A stretch of 64,000 bases of DNA from Arcticibacterium luteifluviistationis (lineage in GTDB: Bacteria; Bacteroidota; Bacteroidia; Cytophagales; Spirosomataceae): contig NZ_CP029480.1 in assembly GCF_003258705.1 (NCBI RefSeq), positions 2,542,001 to 2,606,000 on the forward strand. The letters are read 5' to 3'. The notes under the pieces are model-generated. The model was not told where the DNA came from and did no database searches. It saw only the letters and a list, made by a program, of their open reading frames with translations. The position numbers were made by a program, and so were the translations under genes. Positions 18,563 through 27,835 of this stretch are shown here, one piece after another. Position 1 is the stretch's first letter, and each line of letters begins with the position of its first letter.

Positions 18563-19672
18563 TTATCTTACGTTTTTTCTTCTATTCTTCTCAAAGTCTT
18601 CCAATACAAAACCTCCAAGCCCATCTAAATTAGAATAGTAGGCTCTTCCATTGTTAACCTTGGTAAAATCTCTTACAAATTGCTTTAAATAAGGATCCGA
18701 AGCAATCATAAAAGTAGTAATAGGAATGTTAAGCCTTCTTGCCTGTGCAGCAATAGTAAGCGTCTTATTGACAATTTTACGGTCTAAGCCAAAAGCGTTT
18801 TTATAATAATTGATACCTTCTTTAAGACAGGTAGGTTTTCCATCAGTAATCATGAATACCTGCTTATTCTTGGTTTTCCTTCTTCTTAATAAGTCCATGG
18901 CTAGTTCAAGACCAGCTACTGTATTCGTATGGTATGGACCCACTTCTAAATAAGGAATGTCTTTTAGCTTAATGGTCCAGGCATCGTTTCCGAAAACTAT
19001 GATATCCAAATTGTCTTTAGGATAGCGTGTTTTGATAAGTTCCGCCATGGCCAGAGCCACTTTTTTTGCCGGAGTAATTCTATCTTCCCCATAAAGAATC
19101 ATGGAATGACTAATGTCAATCATTAATACAGTAGAGGTATTTAGATTGGTTTCCGTGTCAACCACTTCTAGATCTTTTTCCGTCAGTCTGAAATCATCTC
19201 CTAAACCACTATTGATTTGAGCATTTTTCAAACTCTCCGTCATACTGATTTGTTCCAGACTATCTCCAAACTGAAAAGGCCTTATATCACTACTTTTCTC
19301 TCCTCCCTGTCCAGGAAACTTTGACTTATGATTACCACCACCTTTGGTTCGTTTAAGCTTACCAAAAATCTCATCTAGGCTACGCTTCCTTATGCTTTGC
19401 TCGCTTTTAGGTGTCATGGTCATACCTCCACCACCTTCTTGCTCTTCTTCCTTTATATAACCGTTATCCTTTAAGTCTTGGATAAAGTCTGCCATGGCGT
19501 AGGTATCGTCCGTAATATTATACCGCCTATCTAGCTCATTCATATAATTAAGAGCCTCACTCACATCACCCGCAAAAATGAGAATTAGCTGCTGAAAGAT
19601 GTCAAGCAGTTTTTCAAAACTGGCTCCACCTTTCATGTCGGGTTTAAAATCTGTAAAATGAAATCCTTTCAT
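18563..19672 (-). CDS. VWA (von Willebrand factor A) domain protein, cytoplasmic
   Basis: 369 residues, no signal peptide. Residues ~1-100 are helical with an acidic Gly-rich stretch (KEEEQEGGGGMTMTPKSE). From ~175 there is a VWA domain with the MIDAS metal site DISHS (VLMIDISHSMILYG) and the third loop TDGKPT. This family of stand-alone VWA proteins usually works with a MoxR-type AAA ATPase encoded nearby; none lies in this window. First gene of the cluster with nth. Molecular function unknown. Confidence 0.85.
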   Translation of the reverse strand: MKGFHFTDFKPDMKGGASFEKLLDIFQQLILIFAGDVSEALNYMNELDRRYNITDDTYAMADFIQDLKDNGYIKEEEQEGGGGMTMTPKSEQSIRKRSLDEIFGKLKRTKGGGNHKSKFPGQGGEKSSDIRPFQFGDSLEQISMTESLKNAQINSGLGDDFRLTEKDLEVVDTETNLNTSTVLMIDISHSMILYGEDRITPAKKVALAMAELIKTRYPKDNLDIIVFGNDAWTIKLKDIPYLEVGPYHTNTVAGLELAMDLLRRRKTKNKQVFMITDGKPTCLKEGINYYKNAFGLDRKIVNKTLTIAAQARRLNIPITTFMIASDPYLKQFVRDFTKVNNGRAYYSNLDGLGGFVLEDFEKNRRKNVR

Positions 19673-20137
19673 AGTTCTATTAAAGGTACAATAAGAATGT
19701 ATAAGCTATCAATAAAACACAGCCCAATGCTTTTTGGTTTTCGTTCTTCGAATTTAACTTTAGATAATTTGACACAAATACTTTGAATGCAAATACTGCA
19801 ACCTCCATTTGAATCAGAAAATAGCTAGCTTCTAATGCGGAACAACAGCCAGTCTACTCCAAAGGGTATTATAATCAGTATTAATGCCTTGTATTATATA
19901 TAAAGTATTGATTAGCTATACTAACAGTGATTTTATCTCAGCTTAAGGTTGAAATCACTCTATTTTTGCCAATAATAAGCTTTTCTTCCTATACGCAAAA
20001 GCAATATAAGTCCTTTGAAAACACTCGTTAATATATATATACACCTCTGAATCATCTTTTTTCTCGAAAAAACTCCCGTTTATCGAAAACTCATGACCGT
20101 TTATCGAAAAACATGATGAATGCCCTCTTTCTCTATA
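19673..20137. other. Non-coding gap upstream of the small exported protein
   Basis: About 460 bases, AT-rich, between the start of the VWA gene and the promoter box at 20138. No convincing gene or RNA was seen. Two copies of CCGTTTATCGAAAA lie at about 20076-20089 and 20097-20110, with a partial copy (CTCGAAAA) just before; this direct repeat sits right upstream of the promoter and could be a regulator site. Confidence 0.4.
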
Positions 20138-20145
20138 TATCTTTG
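20138..20145 (+). promoter_or_regulatory. Bacteroidota -7 box for the 20.2-kb gene
   Basis: TATCTTTG, an exact TAnnTTTG, 57 bases before the ATG at 20203. It argues against the in-frame ATG at 20113, which lies upstream of the box. Confidence 0.6.
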
Positions 20146-20202
20146 AATTACCAAAGCAGCAGAGAAATACACAAACACTCTCAGCTGATAAAGAAAAGAA
20201 AT

Positions 20203-20709
20203 ATGAAAAAAGTATTATTGTTAGTTTCTGTTTTGATTTTCACTTCTAAGGCAGCTTTCTCTTTTGTTGACAATAAAGACTCTGATGCTGGAACAACTAA
20301 CATTAATACTGTAAGTGTTACTAACTTCTCTTTAAATAAATTGGGTTCTCAAGTTAAGGTATCTTGGTTTTCTACGGAGGGTAGCAATTTTGAATCAATC
20401 GTTTTAGAAAAAGCTGAAAATATTGAAGACTTCAAGTCTTTACAATCTTTTAGAAGTTTCAATTCTGAAAAAGCATTAAGATATATTTCGGTAGACATTA
20501 AGCCAGCTGTAGGACAAAACAACTACAGACTTAAGATAATAAACAAAGACGGAAGCGAAACTTACTCTGAAGTCATTTCAATAGGTGTTAGACCTGAAGT
20601 AACTAAAGAAGTAGCTCCTGCTCCAGTTAAAAGAAAAGTTCAAAATAATAAATACGGTTTAGACACTTTGAATTTATTCAGCTCTAATCAAATTATTAAC
20701 GCTGCATAA
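20203..20709 (+). CDS. Small exported protein with a fibronectin-III-like domain
   Basis: 168 residues from ATG 20203, chosen because it gives a signal peptide (MKKVLLLVSVLIFTSKAAFS) and lies downstream of the promoter box. Residues ~38-130 resemble the beta-sandwich that precedes the sorting domain in many secreted Bacteroidota proteins: VTNFSLNKLGSQVKVSWFST, then LEKAENIEDFKSLQSF and NNYRLKIINKDGSETYSEVI. No T9SS sorting domain follows; the tail is short and basic (APVKRKVQNNKYG). It could be a truncated relative of such proteins or a small periplasmic protein. A 12-copy tandem array begins 9 bp after its stop. Confidence 0.75.
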   Translation: MKKVLLLVSVLIFTSKAAFSFVDNKDSDAGTTNINTVSVTNFSLNKLGSQVKVSWFSTEGSNFESIVLEKAENIEDFKSLQSFRSFNSEKALRYISVDIKPAVGQNNYRLKIINKDGSETYSEVISIGVRPEVTKEVAPAPVKRKVQNNKYGLDTLNLFSSNQIINAA

Positions 20710-20717
20710 GTCTTTAG

Positions 20718-21076
20718 TACTCGCTCGCTAGAATGCTTACTTAGAATTACTCGCTCGCTAGAATACTTACTTAGAATTACTCGCTCGCTAGAATGCTTAC
20801 TTAGAATTACTCGCTCGCTAGAATGCTTACTTAGAATTACTCGCTCGCTAGAATGCTTACTTAGAATTACTCGCTCGCTAGAATGCTTACTTAGAATTAC
20901 TCGCTCGCTAGAATACTTACTTAGAATTACTCGCTCGCTAGAATACTTACTTAGAATTACTCGCTCGCTAGAAGGCTTATTTAGAATTACCGCTCGCTAG
21001 AATACTTACTTAGAATTACTCGCTCGCTAGAATGCTTACTTAGATTACTTGCTCGCTCGCTAGAATGCTTACTTAG
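20718..21076. repeat. Tandem array, 12 copies of a 30-bp unit
   Basis: Unit begins TACTCGCTCGCTAGAATGCT and continues for ten more bases. Nine copies of exactly 30 bp run from 20718 to 20987, then copies of 29, 29 and about 31 bp end at 21076. The copies are almost identical; copies 2, 7, 8 and 10 have A in place of G within AATGCTT, and copy 9 has two other changes. One frame on each strand lacks stops within the unit, but the 29-bp copies break it and no start precedes it, so coding is unlikely. It fills the gap between two convergent genes. Confidence 0.95.
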
Positions 21077-21114
21077 CCATTAGAAAGGAACAATGAAGCT
21101 AAAAAGAGTTTCCT

Positions 21115-21810
21115 CTATTTTAGAATATTAAGTTTTTCTAAAAATTCTGATTTAGTTCTTCTGCTGATAGGAATTTCTCTACCACCTGCTATTAGATTAT
21201 TGTCATCTACATCCTTTACCTTATTTAGATTGACAAGAAAAGAACGATGGACTCTAAAAAAGGCATCGCCCAATTTCTCTCCCAAGCTCTTCATGGTAGC
21301 ATGCACTATATGAACATTTGATTTAGTATAAATCTTAACATAGTCGCTAAGATTCTCTACATACGTAATATCATCTATTGCAAGCCTAATGTGTTTCTTA
21401 TCTGATTTGATAAAAATGTCATTATCTGCAGTTTCATTTTCTTTAGGATTGTGTCTCTCTAAAGACATCACTTTTGTCACAGCTGAATTAAATCTATCTA
21501 AGTTGATAGGTTTCAAAATGTAATCAACAATATCATGCTGATAAGCTTCAAAAGCATAGGCTGAGCTAGAGGTAGTCATAATAACAGAAGGCGGATTAGC
21601 CAACCTCTTTAATAAATCAAAACCATTAAGCTCTCCCATTTCTACATCAAGCCATATCAGGTCAACGTTTATGGTTTCTAAAAAAACTAGAGCATCCTCT
21701 GCAGACTCAAAGGACTGCAAATGCTCTAAAGATTCATGCTTTACGCACAAATGCTCCAGCATTTTTCTAGCTAAGATATCATCTTCTACTACAATACTTC
21801 TTAATTTCAC
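21115..21810 (-). CDS. LytTR-family response regulator
   Basis: 231 residues. Receiver domain at 1-120 with the acidic pair D10/D11, phospho-acceptor D55 (IWLDVEMGELNGFDLL) and the conserved Lys in DYILKPINLDRF. LytTR DNA-binding domain at ~130-230 (IRLAIDDITYVENLSDYVKI, FFRVHRSFLVNLNKV). Such regulators are normally paired with a LytS-type histidine kinase; none is adjacent, so this is an orphan. It is preceded by the S9 peptidase on the same strand (45 bp away). Targets unknown. Confidence 0.92.
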   Translation of the reverse strand: MKLRSIVVEDDILARKMLEHLCVKHESLEHLQSFESAEDALVFLETINVDLIWLDVEMGELNGFDLLKRLANPPSVIMTTSSSAYAFEAYQHDIVDYILKPINLDRFNSAVTKVMSLERHNPKENETADNDIFIKSDKKHIRLAIDDITYVENLSDYVKIYTKSNVHIVHATMKSLGEKLGDAFFRVHRSFLVNLNKVKDVDDNNLIAGGREIPISRRTKSEFLEKLNILK

Positions 21811-21855
21811 TTCATGGGCTTTTTAAGTTAGTCGTGTTTATAGGCCTGACTAAAT

Positions 21856-23991
21856 TTAGTTTTCTTCCAAAGCTAATAAAAAAGCATATCTCAATGCAAC
21901 ATCATGCAAATAATCAAACCTTCCAGAAGCTCCTCCATGTCCAAAATCCATGTTGGTTTTTAATAGCACTACATTATCATCAGTTTTTAAGTCTCTCAGT
22001 TTGGCAACCCATTTAGCTGGCTCAAAATATTGGACCTGAGAATCATGTAAACCTGTGGTTACTAACAAATTCGGATAGTCCTTTGCCTCTATATTTTCAT
22101 AAGGCGAATAACTCTTCATATACTCGTAAGCTTCTTTCTCATTTGGGTTACCCCACTCATCATACTCATTAGTAGTTAAAGGAATGTCTTCATCTAACAT
22201 GGTATTGACCACATCTACAAAAGGAACATCGGCGATTAAGCCTTTGTACAAATCTGGAGCCAAATTAGCCACAGCACCCATTAATAAACCTCCAGCAGAA
22301 CCTCCGTTGGCATAAAGATGCTCTGAAGAAGTATAACCCTCGGCAATAAGGAATTTACCACAATCAATGAAATCATTAAAGGTATTCATCTTTTTCATCA
22401 GTTTCCCGTCAAGGTACCAATGCCTTCCCATTTCTTGTCCTCCTCTAATATGAGCTATGGCAAAAGCAAAACCTCTATCTAAAAGACTTAAACGACTGCT
22501 GCTAAAAGATGCATCCATGCTGTATCCATATGAACCATAAGCATATTCTAGCACAGGAGATTTGCCATTCTTTTCAAAGCCTTTTTTATAGACTATTGAG
22601 ATAGGCACCTTTACACCATCTCTGGCTGTGGCATAAAGCCTTTCTGTAACATATTCTGACTTATCATAGCCTCCTAAAACCTCTTGCTCCTTAAGTAAAG
22701 TTTTATCTCTACTATCCATATCATAATCAAAAACAGAGCTTGGCGTAATCATAGAGGTATATCTGTACCTCAGTAGATTGGTATCAAAGTTTCTGTTTCC
22801 TGCCAAACCAGCATCATAAGTGGCTTCATCAAAAGAAATAAGGTGCCCTTTTCCCGTACTAAGGTTTTGAACATTTAACTCCGTCAAACCGTTTTTACGC
22901 TGCTGAATGACCAAATAGTTTTTAAACTCATCAATCCCTTCTATCAATACTGCCGTATCATGAGCTTTATAAGATTTCCAGTTTTCTTTGGTGGTAGCCG
23001 TAAGTGGCGATTCCATCAATTTGAAATTTTCGGCACCATCTGCATTTGTTCTAATAATGAAACGGTCTTCTAGTGCTGCCACGTCATAAAGCACATCTTT
23101 GACCCTCGGTTGAAATACTTTAAAATCGCCATTTGCCTCATTGGCATTAATAAATCTAGCCTCCGACGAGGTAGTAGCCATGGAGTAAATCCAAATCCAC
23201 TCGCTGTTTTTGCTTTTATAAACTCCTATGTAGTTTGACTTGTCTTTCTCTTCGTAAACCAGTTTGTCTTTTGACACTTCAGTACCTAGCTTATGGCTCA
23301 TTATCTTTTCAGAAAGAAGCGTTATCGGATTTTTTGAAGTATAAAATATAGTAGAATTATCATTTGCCCAAACTGGATCCCCTTCGGTATTGGCTATCTT
23401 ATCTTTAAGAATTTCACCAGTTTGCAAGTTTTTAATATATATGGTGTACTCTCTTCTTGATATTTCGTCTACTCCATAAGCCAACAGTTTATTATCTTCA
23501 CTAATACTCATACCGGTGGCTGAGAAATAGGCTTTGCCTTCTGCCATAGCGTCTACATCTAACAAGATTTCTTCGGGAGCTTCCATGCTTCCCTTCCTGC
23601 GGCAATATTTATAGTACTCTTTACCTTCTTCTGTTCTAGAATAATAGTAATAGCCATTTTTAAGGTAAGGCACACTTTCATCCTTCTCTTTTATTCTGCC
23701 TTTCATTTCATTGAAAAGCTCTGTTTGAAGGGCTTCCGTTTTGCCCATCTTAGTTTTCAAATAGGCATTTTCTGCTTCCAAATAGTCTACTACATTCTGG
23801 CTATCAGGCCCTTTTCCAAAATAATCATACATCCAGTAATAAGGGTCGGCCACCGAATCGCCATGAATAGTTCTAATATGTTCTTTTTTCTCTGCTATTG
23901 GAGCTTTGGCGTCAGGCCATTGATAAGACATTTTTTCAGATTTTGGTGTACAAGCCGTTAAAACGGCAAAAATAAGGATTAGGTTCTTCAT
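21856..23991 (-). CDS. S9 family peptidase (oligopeptidase B-like), lipoprotein
   Basis: 711 residues. Lipoprotein signal MKNLILIFAVLTAC (Cys14). N-terminal beta-propeller domain (~70-420), then the alpha/beta-hydrolase domain with the nucleophile in NGGSAGGLLMGAVANL (near residue 565), Asp in LLVTTGLHDSQVQYFEPAKW (near 645) and His in NMDFGHGGASGRFD (near 685). YASYGYSM-type and RGGQEMGRHWY segments are typical of oligopeptidase B, which cuts short peptides after basic residues. The lipid anchor puts it in the periplasm or outer membrane. Transcribed ahead of the LytTR gene. Confidence 0.93.
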   Translation of the reverse strand: MKNLILIFAVLTACTPKSEKMSYQWPDAKAPIAEKKEHIRTIHGDSVADPYYWMYDYFGKGPDSQNVVDYLEAENAYLKTKMGKTEALQTELFNEMKGRIKEKDESVPYLKNGYYYYSRTEEGKEYYKYCRRKGSMEAPEEILLDVDAMAEGKAYFSATGMSISEDNKLLAYGVDEISRREYTIYIKNLQTGEILKDKIANTEGDPVWANDNSTIFYTSKNPITLLSEKIMSHKLGTEVSKDKLVYEEKDKSNYIGVYKSKNSEWIWIYSMATTSSEARFINANEANGDFKVFQPRVKDVLYDVAALEDRFIIRTNADGAENFKLMESPLTATTKENWKSYKAHDTAVLIEGIDEFKNYLVIQQRKNGLTELNVQNLSTGKGHLISFDEATYDAGLAGNRNFDTNLLRYRYTSMITPSSVFDYDMDSRDKTLLKEQEVLGGYDKSEYVTERLYATARDGVKVPISIVYKKGFEKNGKSPVLEYAYGSYGYSMDASFSSSRLSLLDRGFAFAIAHIRGGQEMGRHWYLDGKLMKKMNTFNDFIDCGKFLIAEGYTSSEHLYANGGSAGGLLMGAVANLAPDLYKGLIADVPFVDVVNTMLDEDIPLTTNEYDEWGNPNEKEAYEYMKSYSPYENIEAKDYPNLLVTTGLHDSQVQYFEPAKWVAKLRDLKTDDNVVLLKTNMDFGHGGASGRFDYLHDVALRYAFLLALEEN

Positions 23992-24118
23992 GGGCTTAAG
24001 ATTAAAAGGTGTTTAGTCTTTAACGGTCTTCAAATATAAGCCAAGAAAAAGGTTTTTTATGCTCAAAGTATTGGCGAAATTGCCTTCGTTTTCTCAAACG
24101 CTACAATTTTAAGATTAA

Positions 24119-24820
24119 ATGATAGTCATTACTCCGGTAAAAAACTCCTTAGAAACAACTAAAAAGACTATTCAGCATATCTCTCAGGCTGAAGGGAATT
24201 TTGACTATTTTATTTTTAATGATTTTAGTAATGAAGAGACCACCACATTTTTAGAAGAAAACAGCAAAAAGCTTAACTATCAACATCTAAACCTTGCGGA
24301 AATAGTTACAACGCCATCTCCTAACTATATAACAGTTTTGCGAATGGCTCAAAAAATGGCTTTAGCAAAGAACACACATTTACTTTTGATAGAGTCTGAT
24401 GTGCTAATAGAAAAGAAAACTATTTCTGAGTTAGCTAAATTGGCTGAAAGCTTAGAAAACCCTGGAATGATTGGCTCTGTTACTGTTGACACAAATGGTG
24501 CTATTAACTTTCCTTATAAACACATCAAAAAGAGTGATGGGGACTTATTTGTCACTAAAAGAAGTCTGAGTTTTTGCTGTACGCTGCTTACCAATAAGTT
24601 TCTAGAGGCTTATGACTTTGAGACCTTAAATCCTGAAAAAGATTGGTTTGATGTGAGCATCACAAAAATGTCAAGACAGCTAGGCTTTCAAAACTACCTT
24701 TCTAATGCACTTCCAGTAGTACACCTACCCCACTCCAGCAGGCCATGGAAAAATGAGAAATACTCTAATCCGCTGAAGTATTATTTTAAAAAGTACTTTT
24801 TAGGAAGAGATAAGATATAA
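24119..24820 (+). CDS. Family 2-like glycosyltransferase
   Basis: 233 residues, GT-A fold: MIVITPVKNSLETTKKTIQH, FDYFIFNDFSNEETTTFL, and the metal-binding DxD-like site in LLLIESDVLIEKKT. There are no membrane segments. It is shorter than most GT2 enzymes and ends RPWKNEKYSNPLKYYFKKYF, a basic tail. Substrate unknown; probably surface polysaccharide or glycan. It is alone on the plus strand, divergent from the S9 peptidase and convergent with the next hydrolase (7-base gap between stops). Confidence 0.8.
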   Translation: MIVITPVKNSLETTKKTIQHISQAEGNFDYFIFNDFSNEETTTFLEENSKKLNYQHLNLAEIVTTPSPNYITVLRMAQKMALAKNTHLLLIESDVLIEKKTISELAKLAESLENPGMIGSVTVDTNGAINFPYKHIKKSDGDLFVTKRSLSFCCTLLTNKFLEAYDFETLNPEKDWFDVSITKMSRQLGFQNYLSNALPVVHLPHSSRPWKNEKYSNPLKYYFKKYFLGRDKI

Positions 24821-24827
24821 CTGCACC

Positions 24828-25709
24828 TCACTCCTTCTTATACTGAAGTAACCAATCATAAATATTAAGGTTAAATGGGCTATAACTTATCCCCGTCTCA
24901 CCAAATTGATTGCCATAAGTTCTAGTCCAAGCGTCATGACCTGCATTATCAAATACAGTTACTTTAGCTATTACTGCAGGGCTATTTCTATTAATTTCAT
25001 CTACCATCATTACAGAACCATAATTATTTATTGGTTCCACTGTTTGGTCTTTCGCTCCATGAAAGGCCCATATTGGCGTATTGGTCAAATTTGAAACGAT
25101 GGAAGCTTCACCCCGAGCACTAATTGGGATTATAGCAGCGGCATGACTCTCATCTCCTTTTTCGCCCACGTAATACCAACAACCTCCACCTCCAAGGCTT
25201 AAGCCAGTCAAATAAATTCGTTTGGTATTTATATTATATTTTCCAATTATGTAATCAATAAAGGAATGAATATCAGCGGAAGCCCAATACTGACCTTCTA
25301 ACTGAGGAGAGGCCACTATAAACGGAAAAGATGGATTCCATTGATTCTGTTCTATTAATGCGGGAGGGCCGTGTTCTTTAACCACATTTAAATCTGTACC
25401 AATTTCATTTGTCAACTGGCGAGGGCCCCAACCATGTAAAAAAATCAAAAGTGGATAACCTTGCCCCTCCTCCTGATATCCCCCAGGTGTATAAACCATG
25501 TGAGCATAAATAGCCTCTGTCTTATTTAGAAGATAGCCTTTATGGACTCCTCCAGTGTCTTTAGGTAAACCAACTAAATCAGATGAATCAATCTTAGTAC
25601 TGGGGACAAAAACTTCCTCCGTGAGCCTATTTTTCACTACCGTTTCTGATTCCTTTTTACAAGAAAACAAGAGTATAAAACAGACTAGGCTGATAAATGA
25701 ATTATTCAT
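24828..25709 (-). CDS. Alpha/beta hydrolase lipoprotein (esterase/PHB-depolymerase-like)
   Basis: 293 residues. Lipoprotein signal MNNSFISLVCFILLFSC (Cys17). Serine nucleophile elbow G-L-S-L-G in RIYLTGLSLGGGGCWYY, preceded by LLIFLHGWGPRQLT, the oxyanion region. Likely Asp in WAFHGAKDQTVEPINN and His in TVFDNAGHDAWTRTYG. The layout resembles secreted carbohydrate esterases and dienelactone-hydrolase relatives that remove acyl groups from polysaccharides. Substrate is not readable from sequence. Monocistronic. Confidence 0.82.
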   Translation of the reverse strand: MNNSFISLVCFILLFSCKKESETVVKNRLTEEVFVPSTKIDSSDLVGLPKDTGGVHKGYLLNKTEAIYAHMVYTPGGYQEEGQGYPLLIFLHGWGPRQLTNEIGTDLNVVKEHGPPALIEQNQWNPSFPFIVASPQLEGQYWASADIHSFIDYIIGKYNINTKRIYLTGLSLGGGGCWYYVGEKGDESHAAAIIPISARGEASIVSNLTNTPIWAFHGAKDQTVEPINNYGSVMMVDEINRNSPAVIAKVTVFDNAGHDAWTRTYGNQFGETGISYSPFNLNIYDWLLQYKKE

Positions 25710-25880
25710 AAGGCGAATAGTTTTAAAGCTTAAACTATGACACTGTAATTTACTTAAAAGCTTTTAAGTCTTTTATCATCTTAACATTAGGCTGAAAAAC
25801 ACCGGCCAATTAATTCGTGTTTTTTCAAAACTACCGCTAAATAAGACCTATTTGCCTTTCTTTATAATCAAGCCTTAAAG

Positions 25881-26164
25881 ATGAAAAGAATAGCATTCGT
25901 ATTTTTTCTTTTAGTCCGTAAGTATAAATATAGAAGTCGGAATCTCTAGTTCTAGAAAGAAAGACTAGCAGACTAAAAGCAGACGACAGGAACACCTTGA
26001 AAGTTAAAGTAGTGAGTAATACTTACACTGTATGGTTAAACGGAAAAGAAGTAATGAATTATACCCCTGAAGACATCCCTGAAAGTGGCCCAGTAGGCAT
26101 TCAGCTACACCATAAAAATGAAATGGGGATGAATTATAAAAGCATAAAATTCGCTGAGATTTAA
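25881..26164 (+). pseudogene. DUF1080 (3-keto-disaccharide hydrolase-like) pseudogene with internal deletion
   Basis: The first part at 25881 encodes a signal-peptide start, MKRIAFVFFLLV, which runs out of frame at a TAG near 25949. In another frame from about 25934 to the TAA at 26162 lies the C-terminal end of a DUF1080/LamG-type domain: NTLKVKVVSNTYTVWLNGKE, then VGIQLHHKNEMGMNYKSIKF. Both ends of one gene remain and the ~150-200 residue middle is lost, with the two ends in different frames. DUF1080 proteins are secreted sugar-active proteins. No function is expected. Confidence 0.75.
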
Positions 26165-26258
26165 ATTTCCCTCAAAACTAATTATCTTAAAACCACCTCA
26201 TTTGGGGTATCTTTACTCATTAAATACCGCATAATTACTAATCAAAAGATAGCCATCA

Positions 26259-27788
26259 ATGAACAACATCCTCAGAATTCTAAAGTTTGTAGGTTTCGGT
26301 TTACTCTCCGTAATATTTATCTTCTTTTGCTTTGTCTTTTTCCCGCTTCCTTCTATAGATTTTGATAAGAAAGCCTATGACAACCTACTTATAGAAAACA
26401 TCAACATTATTGATGTAGAAAACGACACACTATTGCAAAACCATTATGTGCTGATTTCAATTAGCACCATAAAAAGTATATCTGCCATTCCTATTTCTCA
26501 TGATTTAAAAAACCTCCACATTATAAATGGCAAGGATAAACACCTTATTCCAGCACTTTGGGACATGCACGCTCATTTGATTAAACAATCTCCAAATAGT
26601 GCCTATCCAGAATACGTAATAAATGGAATAATGCATTTAAGAGATATGAGAGGTGCTTATGATAACAAAGACCCTTTTGCCTCTACACCAGAAAGAATTA
26701 ACAAATGGAATCAGATGGTTCACGCTAATGAACTCTTGGGTCCTAAAGTTCATAGCCTTCCTAGTTTCGCAGTAAAGGGTCCTAGTTCTATGTTTGACGG
26801 CTCTCCAGAATTCTTTAACTGCTCCAATGAAACAGAGGCTCAAGAACTAGTCAATTATTTTAACACGCAGAAAATCAACCTAATCAAAACCTATAATAAC
26901 ATTCCTCGTGAGGCATTTTTCACTCTTATGAAAGAGGCACAGTTAGCTGGAATTGATGTGGCAGGCCATAAACCTGTTAGAGTTAGTACAGTGGAAGCTA
27001 GTAATGCAGGCATCAAAAGTTTGGAGCACGCAAGGTTCTTACTGTGGGATAGCTTTAAAGGTTCTGATGAATTAAGAAATGATGAAAATCCAAAACGACG
27101 TGACAATACAGCACTGAGAAAGAAAATGCTTGCGGAGCATAACACATTGATGCTGCATGAAAACCTAGAGGCAATGAAAGCTAATCATACATTTTACTGC
27201 CCCACGCACCTCACTAGAAAGTCTGATGCCTTTGCCGATGATTCAACATTTAGGGCAAGATATGATAATGTAAACCCCATTTTACGTTTTTTATCATTTG
27301 AAGATTTGGATGCCACTATACAAGAAGACACCAGTTCACTAGGAAGGCTGGTTTATAAAAAATTCTACTTAAAAGGACTAGAAATAACTAAAACAGCGAA
27401 TAAAAAAGGAGTTAAGATACTTGCAGGAGCCGACCTTCCTGAATTACCAGGAAGCTCATTGATTGATGAGCTTCAAGAACTTTCAGCCGCAGGACTTTCT
27501 GGCTTTGATGTTTTGAAAACAGCTACGCTCTACCCTGCAGAGTACTTTAAGGTTCAAGATAAACTTGGTACTGTAAGCGAAAACAAAACTGCTGACCTGG
27601 TAATCCTATCTAAAAACCCACTCGATAAAGCTTCTAATTTAAAATCTATAGATGGAATAATTTATAATGGACGCTATATCAATATTGATAATATAAATCA
27701 GATTAAGGAGAAAGTATATTCTCGTAACCAAAGCTGGAGCATGTCTGCCAAATTGATTTGGGACATAATTTTATATATGACTAAATAA
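26259..27788 (+). CDS. Membrane-anchored amidohydrolase-family protein
   Basis: 509 residues. An N-terminal transmembrane segment (FVGFGLLSVIFIFFCFVFFP) anchors it. The amidohydrolase barrel follows: the metal-binding HxH in LIPALWDMHAHLIK, further His in GIDVAGHKPVRVS and SLEHARFLLW, the Asp in KILAGADLPELPGSSL, and the typical closing segment LGTVSENKTADLVILSKNPL. This subgroup includes prolidase-like and imidazolonepropionase-like hydrolases. Substrate unknown. It begins 94 bases after the decayed DUF1080 gene. Confidence 0.85.
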   Translation: MNNILRILKFVGFGLLSVIFIFFCFVFFPLPSIDFDKKAYDNLLIENINIIDVENDTLLQNHYVLISISTIKSISAIPISHDLKNLHIINGKDKHLIPALWDMHAHLIKQSPNSAYPEYVINGIMHLRDMRGAYDNKDPFASTPERINKWNQMVHANELLGPKVHSLPSFAVKGPSSMFDGSPEFFNCSNETEAQELVNYFNTQKINLIKTYNNIPREAFFTLMKEAQLAGIDVAGHKPVRVSTVEASNAGIKSLEHARFLLWDSFKGSDELRNDENPKRRDNTALRKKMLAEHNTLMLHENLEAMKANHTFYCPTHLTRKSDAFADDSTFRARYDNVNPILRFLSFEDLDATIQEDTSSLGRLVYKKFYLKGLEITKTANKKGVKILAGADLPELPGSSLIDELQELSAAGLSGFDVLKTATLYPAEYFKVQDKLGTVSENKTADLVILSKNPLDKASNLKSIDGIIYNGRYINIDNINQIKEKVYSRNQSWSMSAKLIWDIILYMTK

Positions 27789-27835
27789 TGCTTCGTCTTA
27801 AATTATCATGGTGGAAGTAAGACTACTATTCAATC

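Noticed and set aside
19673-20137. A possible RNA gene in the long gap after the VWA gene.
   Set aside because: No cloverleaf, conserved RNA motif or terminator was found by eye; only the short direct repeat stands out.
20718-21076. The tandem array as a protein-coding repeat (TRSLECLLRI or ILSKHSSERV per unit).
   Set aside because: Two copies of 29 bp shift the frame, and no start codon or promoter leads into either open frame.
20718-21076. The tandem array as a CRISPR.
   Set aside because: The whole 30-bp period is conserved; there are no variable spacers.
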